Shown here: positions 35,318 to 42,879 of the stretch, in pieces | Numbering within the stretch: the stretch's first letter is position 1 | How the letters are laid out: every line of letters starts with the position of its first letter | NCBI GenBank assembly: GCA_017544665.1 | Contig: JAFYDS010000167.1 | Coordinates: 1 to 45,228 of the forward strand | Origin: Clostridia bacterium | GTDB lineage: Bacteria; Bacillota; Clostridia; Oscillospirales; Acutalibacteraceae | Length of the DNA stretch: 45,228 bases | Reading direction: 5' to 3' | Position numbers and translations under genes: made by a program | Notes under the pieces: model-generated | The model's database searches: none | The model's input: only the letters and a program-made list of their open reading frames with translations | Told to the model about the DNA's origin: nothing

Positions 35318-35974
35318 TCAGATCCTCCATCCCGCAATGAATTCTTTTGCCCAGTCCGACGAGGGCGACTGCAGGATCGTCTGCGGGTCGCCGTCGGCTT
35401 CGATTCTGCCGTTGTGCAGTATGATCAGCCGCTTTGCCGCCTGCGTTGCCACGACCGGGGTGTGGGTGCTCAAAACGACCGTGCAGCCGTGCTTTTCACG
35501 GTAGCGTTCCAGCGCCGCGAGCAGAAGCCTTGCTCCCGCAGCGTCGCAGGCGCTGGTCGGTTCGTCCAACAGCAGCAGCTTGCACGGGCGTACCAGCAAG
35601 CGGCAGAACGCCAGCCGCTGCAGCTCGCCGCCGGAAAGCGAGGACGCTTTTTTGTCTTTGAGCGGCAAAAGCTCCGTTTCTACGAGCAGCCGCAGAGCTT
35701 CTTCTTTTTGGTCGTTTGCGCCGAGCAGCACATTGTCGAGTACCGTCCCGCGGAAGGCGTAAGAACGCTGCGGCAGATACAGAATCGGCGACGCGGTCCG
35801 CACTTCGCCCTCGGTCGGCTTGAGATTGCCCGCGAGGATGCGCAGCAGCGTCGTTTTACCGCTGCCGTTCGCGCCGGCGAGCGCGAGCGTTTCACCTTGC
35901 GAAAGAGACAGCGATTCAATTTCGAGTACGACGCGCTCACGATAAACTTTTTTCAAACGGTTACACTCAAACAT
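35318..35974 (-). CDS. tupC: Tungstate ABC transporter ATP-binding protein
   Basis: 218-residue ABC ATPase. Walker A GANGSGKTTLLR, signature LSGGELQRLAFCRLL, Walker B LLLLDEPTSACD and the H-loop STHTPVVA are all intact. It is short, without the C-terminal molybdate-binding regulatory domain of ModC, which agrees with the Tup type. Its start overlaps the end of tupB by 8 bases. Assignment to tungstate rests mainly on the neighbouring TupA. Confidence 0.92.
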   Translation of the reverse strand: MFECNRLKKVYRERVVLEIESLSLSQGETLALAGANGSGKTTLLRILAGNLKPTEGEVRTASPILYLPQRSYAFRGTVLDNVLLGANDQKEEALRLLVETELLPLKDKKASSLSGGELQRLAFCRLLVRPCKLLLLDEPTSACDAAGARLLLAALERYREKHGCTVVLSTHTPVVATQAAKRLIILHNGRIEADGDPQTILQSPSSDWAKEFIAGWRI

Positions 35975-36656
35975 CGTACGCCTCCTCTCTCACGATCCAC
36001 GAGGCGGCGACGTTGACGACGAACGCCACAAGCAATAAAATGATGCCCAGCGCGAGCGCGAAGCTGAAGTTGCCCTTGTTTGTTTCCAGCATGATCGCCG
36101 TCGTCATCACGCGGGTCTTCCACTGGATGTTGCCGCCGACGATAGAGACCGCGCCGACCTCCGCGATCGAGCGGCCGAAGGCGTTGAGCACGACTGACAA
36201 GAGCGACGCGCGGCTCTCGGACAAACAAAGGAACAGAACCCTCCGTCTGGAAAGTCCCATTCCTTTTGCAGTTTCGATCATCGGGACCGCACCTTTTTCA
36301 AGAAACGACGCGGTCAGTCCTGTGACGACCGGAAGGATCAGCAGGCATTGCGCAATCACCATCACGCGCACCGTAAACAGCAGATTCAGGGAGCCGAACG
36401 GACCGTAATGGGTAAACAGCGCATACACAATCAGTCCTGCCACTACAGGCGGCAAGCCCATCAGCGTATGGATCATTTTCTTCAAGAACGCTTTCCCGCG
36501 GAACTGCCGCGTACCGAGCAAGGCGCCGAGCGGAAGCCCCAACAAACACGAGATTGTCGTGCTGAAGAAGGACATCCGCAGCGTCACGCCCAGAATTTGC
36601 AGCAGCTCTTTATCCAGCGAGAAAAGCAGATCGAATGCCTGCCTGAAGCTGTCCAT
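35967..36656 (-). CDS. tupB: Tungstate ABC transporter permease
   Basis: 229 residues with five or six membrane helices and the binding-protein-dependent permease loop FGRSIAEVGAVSIVGGNI (EAA-like motif). The LQILGVTLRMSFFSTTISCLLGLPLG start and HTLMGLPPVVAGL block are typical of TupB/WtpB-type permeases. It is 6 bases downstream of tupA and overlaps tupC. Confidence 0.92.
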   Translation of the reverse strand: MDSFRQAFDLLFSLDKELLQILGVTLRMSFFSTTISCLLGLPLGALLGTRQFRGKAFLKKMIHTLMGLPPVVAGLIVYALFTHYGPFGSLNLLFTVRVMVIAQCLLILPVVTGLTASFLEKGAVPMIETAKGMGLSRRRVLFLCLSESRASLLSVVLNAFGRSIAEVGAVSIVGGNIQWKTRVMTTAIMLETNKGNFSFALALGIILLLVAFVVNVAASWIVREEAYDV

Positions 36657-36662
36657 ATTGTG

Positions 36663-37508
36663 TTAGTCTTCCAGCAGATAGAACAGCGAAACGCCGTACT
36701 GCTCCTGGCCGTATTTCGCGATCAGTTCGCTCGCTTCGTCAGACAGCATCCAGTCGATGAACGCCTGCGCGCCGTCCACGTTGAGCCCGTCGATCTTTTC
36801 GGGATTCACGGCGATCAGCGAATAGGTGTTCTTCATGTCGTCGCCCTTTTCGAGCAGCAGACCGAGGTTGAGCTCCGCTTCCATCGACAGGAAGGTCGCC
36901 TTGTCGGTCAGACAGTAGGCTTGTTCTTCGCTCGCCATCGTCAGGCAGGCGCCCATGCCCTGGCCCGCGCTGATATACCAGCTGTCGGCAGCCGCGTCGG
37001 GGGCGTTGTCTCCCCAGATCTTCAGTTCGGCCTTGTGGGTGCCGCTCTCGTCGCCGCGGGAGATGAACTTGCTTTCGCTCTCGCGGATCTTCGCAAAGGC
37101 GGACGCCGCGTCTTCGCAGTCGGCGATGCCGGCCGGGTCGTCCTTCGGGCCGACGATGACAAAGAAGTTATACATGAACGGGAGCCGTTCCACGCCGTAG
37201 CCGCCCGCGATGAACTCCTCTTCCGACGCCTTCGCGTGGACGAGGATCAGATCGGCGTTGCCGTCGATCGCCTTCTGGATTGCGGCGCCGGTGCCGGCGG
37301 ACTGAACTTCCACCTTGTAGCCGGTCTTCGCCTCAAACACGGGCAGCAGATACGGCAGCAGGCCGGAGTCGTTGACGGAGGTGGTGGTGGAAAGGCGGAT
37401 GGTTGGGTTCTCCGGGGTCGGCGTCCCGGCCGGTTCCGGTTTTGCGCCGCAGGCCGCGAACGAGACGATCAGCAGCAGCGCCATGAGGATGGCAAGTGTT
37501 TTTTTCAT
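36663..37508 (-). CDS. tupA: Tungstate-binding lipoprotein of the ABC transporter
   Basis: 281 residues. Lipoprotein signal peptide with lipobox SFAAC (Cys20), then the oxyanion-binding STTTSVNDSGLLPYLLP, a clear match to the TTTS-x-x-x-(S/T)GLL pattern of TupA, followed by SAGTGAAIQKAIDGNADLILVHA and FVIVGPKDDPAGI. TupA proteins bind tungstate very tightly and discriminate against molybdate. First gene of the operon, with a long structured leader upstream. Confidence 0.94.
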   Translation of the reverse strand: MKKTLAILMALLLIVSFAACGAKPEPAGTPTPENPTIRLSTTTSVNDSGLLPYLLPVFEAKTGYKVEVQSAGTGAAIQKAIDGNADLILVHAKASEEEFIAGGYGVERLPFMYNFFVIVGPKDDPAGIADCEDAASAFAKIRESESKFISRGDESGTHKAELKIWGDNAPDAAADSWYISAGQGMGACLTMASEEQAYCLTDKATFLSMEAELNLGLLLEKGDDMKNTYSLIAVNPEKIDGLNVDGAQAFIDWMLSDEASELIAKYGQEQYGVSLFYLLED

Positions 37509-37683
37509 GATCCGTTACTCCTTTTCAAACACGGAAGGCGCCTTTGTTTCCAAACGACGCCCTGCAGCCGGAGAGTCAAAAAGATGACCCTGTGGTTTTT
37601 CGGCTGTCTCGGTCCGATAAGCGTGCGCCAAACGGCGTTTAGCGAAGCGGACTCGGAATGGGATCAAGCTGAAAATCAGCATC
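37509..37683 (-). ncRNA. Structured 5' leader of the tup/cofactor operon, possible Moco/Tuco-type riboswitch
   Basis: About 175 untranslated bases precede tupA. In transcript orientation several helices can form: CAGCCG (37601-37606) with CGGCTG (37565-37570), enclosing GGGTCA (37585-37590) paired with TGACTC (37573-37578); GTCCG (37648-37652) with CGGAC (37612-37616), enclosing CGCC/GGCG (37626-37637); and GCTGA/TCAGC near 37667-37679. The placement before W transport and cofactor genes suits a cofactor-sensing riboswitch. The CAGGG-hairpin-CTCTCCGG part recalls the 3' half of Moco RNAs, but the rest does not clearly match what I remember of that consensus. Confidence 0.38.
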
Positions 37684-37718
37684 TTCAGTGTATCATATTT
37701 TACGGCGAAAGAAAAGGG
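37684..37718 (-). promoter_or_regulatory. Promoter-like element of the tup operon, shared with the metallo-beta-lactamase gene
   Basis: Minus-strand reading: CCCTTTTCTTTC, eight variable bases, then ATATGATACACTGAA, containing the -10-like TATGAT (37692-37697). A near-identical element with the same spacing occurs at 38879-38913. The -35 is poor by the sigma-A consensus. Transcription would start near 37685. Confidence 0.5.
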
Positions 37719-37776
37719 TTTTTTTACAATTCTGCAGTAAAATTAATCGTTTCAACGGATGATTCGGACAAATCGC

Positions 37777-38835
37777 TTACGGACGGCGGGACAGTGCCGT
37801 CCATCTCCATTGGATCAGATTGAAAATCCGGATGAGCGCTCGTCCGCAAACGATGAAAAAGTGTTCGATCCGCTGTGCGGCGGTCGGTGTTCCCGCGTCC
37901 GGATGGAGCTGTCCTTGACAGGTGATTTCGCCGTTGTCGCCGATCGTCGCGAGCACGCCGTTTTCCTCTGTGGTAAAGTACATTTCCGGATGGCAGATCC
38001 GCATGAGATTCCGGCGCGTCGTTTGGTTGTAGGCCTTTCGGTAGGCTGTGAAGACACAGATGCGCGGGGACAGGGTCCGGAGAAAGCCTTCCGTGCTGGA
38101 GCCCTCGGTGCCGTGATGGCCGACCTTGAGGAGATCCACTTTGCCGATCTGCGGGGCGAGCCGCGTTTCGTCGCCGGTGTAATCGTCCATGTCGCCCGCA
38201 AGGAAGATGCGCGTCCCGTTCTTTTCAACGAGTACGCCGAGCGACTGATCGTTTTCACCGACCTTCTCTTCCTGCGGCGGGTCGTCGGTGTTGAACAGCG
38301 TCACTCTGAAATTGCCGAGGAAAAACGGCGTGTCGTCCATCTCGGAGATCACGGGGATATTCTTCGCCGCCAGCGCGGCGATCATCTGGTCATAGACCTC
38401 CTGATTGTCCCAGTTGTCAATTTCATATTGGCTGATCTTGCTGCTGTCGTAGCGCTTGAGGTAAGCGCGGCCTGCGGTAACGTCCGGGTCGGCGAGGATC
38501 GTGTCAAAGCCGCCGATATGGTCGGAATGGGCATGGGTGCCGAGAACAAAATCCAGATAGACTTTGCCGCTTTCGTCGGCGGCATTTGCCTTCAGATAGG
38601 CCAGTACTCGCTGCTCGAAGCCCTCCAGTTCCAGATCTGCGAATCCGCGCGGATTGTCCGTGTCCTCCCCGGCGTCCACCAGTGCGAAGTGTCCGTCGCT
38701 TTCCAAAAGGATCGCGTCGGAATTCCCGGTACTCATAAAATGGATGCGGTCGGTATTGTTTGCGGCCGCGGTGTTCCAGACCGCGAGGGTCAAAACAGAT
38801 ACAATTGCCATCAGAATCGCCAACACTTTCTTCAT
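37777..38835 (-). CDS. Secreted metallo-beta-lactamase-fold hydrolase, ComEC-like catalytic domain
   Basis: 352 residues. Signal peptide at the N-terminus (MKKVLAILMAIVSVLTLA, cleavage near NTAAA). The MBL metal motif is GTHAHSDHIGG (HxHxDH), with AGDMDDY and KVGHHGTEGSS further on, a set seen in the ComEC/Rec2 type of MBL domains. It lacks the competence membrane domain, so it is a stand-alone secreted hydrolase, perhaps a nuclease or phosphodiesterase. The C-terminus (ALIRIFNLIQWRW and a basic end) is amphipathic and could bind membranes. The ATG at 38835 has GGGAG upstream; a longer in-frame start lacks a site. Confidence 0.84.
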   Translation of the reverse strand: MKKVLAILMAIVSVLTLAVWNTAAANNTDRIHFMSTGNSDAILLESDGHFALVDAGEDTDNPRGFADLELEGFEQRVLAYLKANAADESGKVYLDFVLGTHAHSDHIGGFDTILADPDVTAGRAYLKRYDSSKISQYEIDNWDNQEVYDQMIAALAAKNIPVISEMDDTPFFLGNFRVTLFNTDDPPQEEKVGENDQSLGVLVEKNGTRIFLAGDMDDYTGDETRLAPQIGKVDLLKVGHHGTEGSSTEGFLRTLSPRICVFTAYRKAYNQTTRRNLMRICHPEMYFTTEENGVLATIGDNGEITCQGQLHPDAGTPTAAQRIEHFFIVCGRALIRIFNLIQWRWTALSRRP

Positions 38836-38878
38836 GATATTGCTTCTCCCTTCAACGCCGTTCAGATTCGCTGACAAG

Positions 38879-38913
38879 TTCAGTTTATCATATCTAATCG
38901 TGAAAGAAAAGGG
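38879..38913 (-). promoter_or_regulatory. Promoter-like element for the metallo-beta-lactamase gene, twin of the tup element
   Basis: Minus-strand reading: CCCTTTTCTTTC (38913-38902), eight variable bases, ATATGATAAACTGAA (38893-38879). It matches the tup element at all 12 upstream positions and 14 of 15 downstream positions, with identical spacing. TATGAT at 38892-38887 would start transcription about 45 bases before the ATG. Confidence 0.55.
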
Positions 38914-38972
38914 GCTTTTTAGAGTTTTTTATATTTTATAGGTTATTATTAACAGAAAAGACATAAAATCGC

Positions 38973-39001
38973 TTGCATATTCAGTGTAGATTGTGTATGA
39001 T
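38973..39001 (+). promoter_or_regulatory. Sigma-A-like promoter for the mogA-aor operon
   Basis: TTGCAT at 38973-38978 and TATGAT at 38996-39001 are separated by 17 bases. It lies about 30 bases before mogA and is divergent from the metallo-beta-lactamase promoter. Confidence 0.7.
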
Positions 39002-39029
39002 ATAACATGGATGAAAGGACGGTGTCAAC

Positions 39030-39524
39030 ATGAAGATCGGCGTTGTTTGCGTCAGCGACCGCTGCGCAAAAGGCGTTTGCGAAGATGTCAGCGGGAAGCT
39101 GATGCTGGAGCTTCTCGCGCCTGTCGCGGAAGAAACGCTTTATCGGCTGGTGCCGGACGAGCGGCTGGAGATCGAGTTCGCGCTGTGCGACCTTGCGGAC
39201 GACCAGCACGCGGACGTCATTCTGACCACCGGGGGCACAGGCTTCGCTCCGCGCGACGTGACGCCGGAGGCGACGAACGCGGTGATCGACCGCGCCGCAC
39301 CCGGCATCAGCGAAGCGATCCGCATGAATAGTCTTACCGTGACGCCGAACGCGATGCTTTCGCGCGCCGTCTCGGGCATCCGCGGCAAAACGCTGATCGT
39401 CAACCTGCCCGGCAGCCCGAAGGCGGTCCGGGAATCGCTCGAAGTTGTGCTGCCCGTGCTGCCGCACGCGGTGGAAACGCTCTCCGGCAACACGCAGAAC
39501 TGCGGAGGAAACTACGGCAAATGA
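39030..39524 (+). CDS. mogA: Molybdopterin adenylyltransferase (MogA/MoaB family)
   Basis: 164 residues. It adenylates molybdopterin before metal insertion. The family motif TTGGTGFAPRDVTPEATNAVIDRAAPGI is intact, as is VNLPGSPKAVRESLEVVLPVLPHA. GAAAGGAC precedes the ATG. First gene of a five-gene operon; its stop overlaps the start of the ThiF-like gene (ATGA). Together with the MoeA proteins on the other strand it completes the metal insertion step. Confidence 0.94.
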   Translation: MKIGVVCVSDRCAKGVCEDVSGKLMLELLAPVAEETLYRLVPDERLEIEFALCDLADDQHADVILTTGGTGFAPRDVTPEATNAVIDRAAPGISEAIRMNSLTVTPNAMLSRAVSGIRGKTLIVNLPGSPKAVRESLEVVLPVLPHAVETLSGNTQNCGGNYGK

Positions 39525-40189
39525 ACGAAAAAGTGAGCGTACAGGGCTACGATATCTCCGCCCACAGCGCCGCAGTGATCGGCTGCGGCGGCCTCGGCAC
39601 GAACGTCGCCGTCCACCTTGCGGGCGCGGGGATCGGCAGGCTGTGGCTGTGCGATTTCGACACGGTCCAGACGCGCAACCTCAACCGCCAGTTCTTCTAT
39701 ACGAACGCCGACGTCGACAAATCGAAATGCGCCCTCCTCGCCGCGCGGCTTTCCGCCTTCGCGCCGGACTGTGAGATTATTCCGGTGGAACGGAGGATCG
39801 AATCGACAGCCGACCTCGGCTTTGCCGACGAAGCGGAGCTGGTGATCCTCGCCGTGGACAACGTCGACGCGCGGCGGGTCGTCGCCGCCTACTGCGAAGC
39901 GAAGGGAAAACCCTATATCAACGGCGGCGTGGACGGGGACTTCGGCACGGCCTATCTTTGCGTCCCCGGCAAAACGCCGGACCTTGAAACGGCGGGCGGC
40001 CTTGCAAAGCCGCAGCAAAAGCCGCAGTCGCGCAGCCCCGTCGTCGGCGTCATCGGCGCGCTGGAAGCGAAGCTCGCCACCGATTACTTTTTGCAAAATA
40101 CCGCGACGCAGGGCCAACTGCTCTGCTTCGACGGGATGGAAATTCAGGCATTACCTATCATCAATCACAAAGGAGATGATGTGACTTGA
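39521..40189 (+). CDS. ThiF/MoeB/HesA-family adenylating protein
   Basis: 222 residues. E1-like fold: AAVIGCGGLGTNVAVHLAGAGIGRLWLCDFDTVQTRNLNRQFFY carries the nucleotide-binding glycines, the Asp and the Arg that contact ATP, and VILAVDNVDARRVVAAYC follows. Such proteins adenylate the Gly-Gly C-terminus of MoaD or ThiS. The zinc-binding CxxC pairs of typical MoeB/ThiF are not visible; only a single Cys (YLCVPGKTPD) stands where the first pair would be. A MoaD-like partner is encoded two genes downstream, which supports a role for that protein. Confidence 0.87.
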   Translation: MNEKVSVQGYDISAHSAAVIGCGGLGTNVAVHLAGAGIGRLWLCDFDTVQTRNLNRQFFYTNADVDKSKCALLAARLSAFAPDCEIIPVERRIESTADLGFADEAELVILAVDNVDARRVVAAYCEAKGKPYINGGVDGDFGTAYLCVPGKTPDLETAGGLAKPQQKPQSRSPVVGVIGALEAKLATDYFLQNTATQGQLLCFDGMEIQALPIINHKGDDVT

Positions 40190-42129
40190 CCAATCTCAAA
40201 GGCTACATGGGACGGGTGCTGTTCATCGACCTGACAAAGCGCAGCTTTGAAGAGTTCCCGTGGACCGACGCAGACCGCAAGCGCACCCTCGGCGGCAAGA
40301 TCATGGCGGGTGATATCCTGCTGAAGCATATCACGCCGACGATGAAAGCGTTCGATGAGGACAACTGGCTGGTGATCACGACCGGCCCGCTGACTGGCAC
40401 CGGCTGCCCGAACACCTCGCGCTTCAACATTTCGACGATCTCGCCCCTGACGAATATCGTCACGTCGTCCAACTGCGGCGGCGACTTCGGTCTGACGCTC
40501 AAACGCGCGGGCTACGACGCGGCGATCATCACCGGCCGCAGCGAAACGCCGCTTCACGTCCATATCACGCAGGACAACGTCGAATTCTTCGACGCATCCG
40601 ATCTGTGGGGACTGACGACCGGCGAAGCGCAGGAGCACGAACAGTTAAAAAAATACCCCGGCCGTCTCGTGATCGGTCCGGCGGGCGAGCACAAGGTGCT
40701 GTATGCCTGTGTGTTCAGTAACGAGCGGACGGCAGGGCGCGGCGGCGTCGGCGCGGTCTTCGGCGACAAAAAGCTCAAAGCCGTCACCGCTTTCGGCACG
40801 AAACTGCCGGAACTCTTCGACGAAGCTGCGCTGCGCGAACTGAACAAGAAGTGGATCAAAACACTGCAGACCCATCCGCTGACCGGTCGTCAGCTCCCGG
40901 CGCTCGGCAGTGCGGGTCTTGTCGCGCCGATGCAGGCGCACTCGATCCTTGCGACAAAGAACTTTTCCGCGGGCCGGTTCGACAACTTCGAGATGGTCTC
41001 GGGCGAAGAGCTTGCGGAAAACCACATGGTGTCCAACGGCGCGTGCACGACCTGCGTGATCCGCTGCGCCCGCCGCTGTATGGTGGACGGCAAGATCGTC
41101 AAGGGTCCCGAGCTGGAAACGCTCGGCCTGCTCGGCCCGAACATTCTCAACGACGATATCGACAAGATCATCCAGTGGAACTATGAGCTGGACGAACTCG
41201 GCATGGACTCCATCTCCTGCGCCGGTTCCGTCGCGTTTGCAATGGAGCTCGGAGAAAAGGGCGTCCACGATTTTGGTATCCGGTTCGGCGAAACGGATAA
41301 TCTTTCGCAGATGTTCGAGGATATCGCCTATCGCCGTGGCGAGGGCAACTACATCGCCGACGGCACAAAACGTATGTCTGACCGCTTCGGCGGCAAGGAG
41401 TACGCGATCAACGCCAAGGGCATGGAACTCGCGGCGTACGAACCGCGCCACGCGGTCGGTCACGGTCTCGGTTATGCCACGGCGAACCGCGGTGGCTGCC
41501 ACCTCAACGCCGGCTACCTCGTCGTGCTGGAAGGCCTCGGCTTGGATATCGACTCCCTGACGCACCACGGCAAGGCGGCGCTCGCGATCATGCTGCAAAA
41601 CCTGATGGAAGCGGTCTCCGCCTGCGGCAGCTGCATGTTCACCAGCTACGCGGTTTTCCCGGGCTTCCTCGTTGACCAGCCGAACTGGTTTGTGACAAAA
41701 GCCATCCTTGCGGTCTTCCCGTATGTCGGCCCGGTCGTCAATCTGCTCTCGCACTTCACAAAGGTCGCGCAGATCCCGCTGCCGCTGCTGCCGCATATCA
41801 AGGCGATCCACTGCGCGACGGGCCTGCACACAACAATGGCGTCGATGCTGACCTGGGGCGCGCGCGGCTACAACACCGAGCGTATCGCCAACGTGATCCT
41901 CGGCCAGAAGGCGGACGCCGACCAGCTGCCGAAGCGCCTGACCGACGAGCTGCAGGATCCGAACAATCCGCGCACGAAGGTGCCGCTGGAAAAGATGAAG
42001 AAAGTCTATAACCGCGGCCGCGGCTGGAAGCAGGGCATCCCGACTTATCACCGGCTGAAGAGTCTCGGCATCATCCTCGACAAAAAGTACTATGACGAAG
42101 CCGTGGCGCGCGCCATGCGCAAGGACTAA
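40186..42129 (+). CDS. aor: Tungsten-containing aldehyde:ferredoxin oxidoreductase
   Basis: 647 residues, close to the usual AOR length. The N-terminal cofactor-binding domain has LGGKIMAGDILLKH, TGPLTGTGCPNTSRFNIST and TSSNCGGDFGLTLKRAGYDAAIITGRS. The [4Fe-4S] ligands are Cys287, Cys290 and Cys294 (CTTCVIRC) plus a C-terminal Cys at 480 or 483 (ACGSCMF). The family oxidises aldehydes to acids, or reduces acids, with ferredoxin. Some members act on aromatic or unusual substrates and the sequence alone does not say which. The start is TTG at 40186, overlapping the ThiF stop, with AAAGGAG about 10 bases upstream. MoaD and ferredoxin genes follow directly. Confidence 0.95.
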   Translation: MTNLKGYMGRVLFIDLTKRSFEEFPWTDADRKRTLGGKIMAGDILLKHITPTMKAFDEDNWLVITTGPLTGTGCPNTSRFNISTISPLTNIVTSSNCGGDFGLTLKRAGYDAAIITGRSETPLHVHITQDNVEFFDASDLWGLTTGEAQEHEQLKKYPGRLVIGPAGEHKVLYACVFSNERTAGRGGVGAVFGDKKLKAVTAFGTKLPELFDEAALRELNKKWIKTLQTHPLTGRQLPALGSAGLVAPMQAHSILATKNFSAGRFDNFEMVSGEELAENHMVSNGACTTCVIRCARRCMVDGKIVKGPELETLGLLGPNILNDDIDKIIQWNYELDELGMDSISCAGSVAFAMELGEKGVHDFGIRFGETDNLSQMFEDIAYRRGEGNYIADGTKRMSDRFGGKEYAINAKGMELAAYEPRHAVGHGLGYATANRGGCHLNAGYLVVLEGLGLDIDSLTHHGKAALAIMLQNLMEAVSACGSCMFTSYAVFPGFLVDQPNWFVTKAILAVFPYVGPVVNLLSHFTKVAQIPLPLLPHIKAIHCATGLHTTMASMLTWGARGYNTERIANVILGQKADADQLPKRLTDELQDPNNPRTKVPLEKMKKVYNRGRGWKQGIPTYHRLKSLGIILDKKYYDEAVARAMRKD

Positions 42130-42141
42130 GGAGGGACGGCA

Positions 42142-42429
42142 ATGGCAAACGTAACAGTGAAGCTGTTCGGCGTTCTGCGGATGGGGACCCACCTCGCCAA
42201 GGAAACGGTGGACATCGAAAAGGTCGAAGACCTGTTTGAATCGCTTAACAAACGCGTTGACGAGGTCTACGCCGAAAACAAAAAAGCCGACCCGACGCTC
42301 GAGCACCCGGATCCACTGGCGTTCAAACATACGGTGATCTTCGTCAACGGCGAACCCTGCAAAAACAAGAACCGCGCCCTGCGCGACGGCGATGAGATCT
42401 GGCTGCTGTCGCCGGCGTCCGGCGGTTAA
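42142..42429 (+). CDS. MoaD-like ubiquitin-fold sulfur carrier
   Basis: 95 residues with a beta-grasp start (VTVKLFGVLRMGT), VIFVNGEPCKNKNRALRDGDEIWLLSP and a C-terminal SGG tail needed for adenylation and thiocarboxylation. It is somewhat longer than E. coli MoaD, with an insert at about residues 30-55. MoaD supplies the dithiolene sulfurs of the cofactor together with MoaE, which is not in this window. Being wedged between aor and the ferredoxin gene, it may be dedicated to the W enzyme. AAGGAGG precedes the ATG. Confidence 0.9.
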   Translation: MANVTVKLFGVLRMGTHLAKETVDIEKVEDLFESLNKRVDEVYAENKKADPTLEHPDPLAFKHTVIFVNGEPCKNKNRALRDGDEIWLLSPASGG

Positions 42430-42441
42430 GGAGGTGCGCAA

Positions 42442-42822
42442 ATGGCATTTCAACTGAACAAAGACGAATGTCTCGGCTGCGGCGCGTGCGCCTACACCTG
42501 TCTGTACCACGCGATTTCTCCCGTGGACGAGAACATGACCCTTTACGCGATCGATGAAAACGTCTGCGTTGAGTGCGGGCAGTGCAGCCATGTCTGCCCG
42601 AACAGCGCGATCTCCGCGCCCGACGGCTGGAAGAAGATCAAGAAGGTGACGATCAACAAGGAGCTTTGCAAAGGCTGCTCGCTGTGCCGCCGCGTCTGCG
42701 CGGCAGACGCCCCCTTCGGTGAGATCAAGCAGCCGTTTGAGATCGACCAAAGCAAGTGCTTCCAGTGCGGACACTGCGCGAGCAAGTGCAAGTTTGGCGC
42801 CATCGTAGTGGAATATGAATAA
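42442..42822 (+). CDS. Polyferredoxin with four [4Fe-4S] motifs
   Basis: 126 residues carrying four CxxCxxCxxxC units: CLGCGACAYTC, CVECGQCSHVC, CKGCSLCRRVC and CFQCGHCASKC. Three of the four are followed by a hydrophobic Ala-Ile or Pro-type turn typical of bacterial ferredoxins. This makes a small iron-sulfur subunit that could dock to AOR and carry its electrons, as in AOR complexes with an AorA-type ferredoxin subunit. AAGGAGG lies before the ATG and a strong terminator follows. Confidence 0.95.
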   Translation: MAFQLNKDECLGCGACAYTCLYHAISPVDENMTLYAIDENVCVECGQCSHVCPNSAISAPDGWKKIKKVTINKELCKGCSLCRRVCAADAPFGEIKQPFEIDQSKCFQCGHCASKCKFGAIVVEYE

Positions 42823-42831
42823 TAAAGGCAT

Positions 42832-42870
42832 AAAAAGACGCCCCGATCCAAGCGATCGGGGCGTCTTTTT
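42832..42870. terminator. Bidirectional intrinsic terminator
   Basis: A 17-bp perfect stem (42832-42848 with 42854-42870, loop CAAGC) with A-tracts and T-tracts at its two ends, so it works on both strands. It ends the aor operon on the plus strand and the radical SAM locus on the minus strand. Confidence 0.95.
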
Positions 42871-42879
42871 AATGTTTTG

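Noticed and set aside
37509-37683. Firm call of a Moco riboswitch
   Set aside because: Only position and part of the 3' segment fit; the other conserved elements could not be identified by eye, so it is listed only as a candidate structured RNA.
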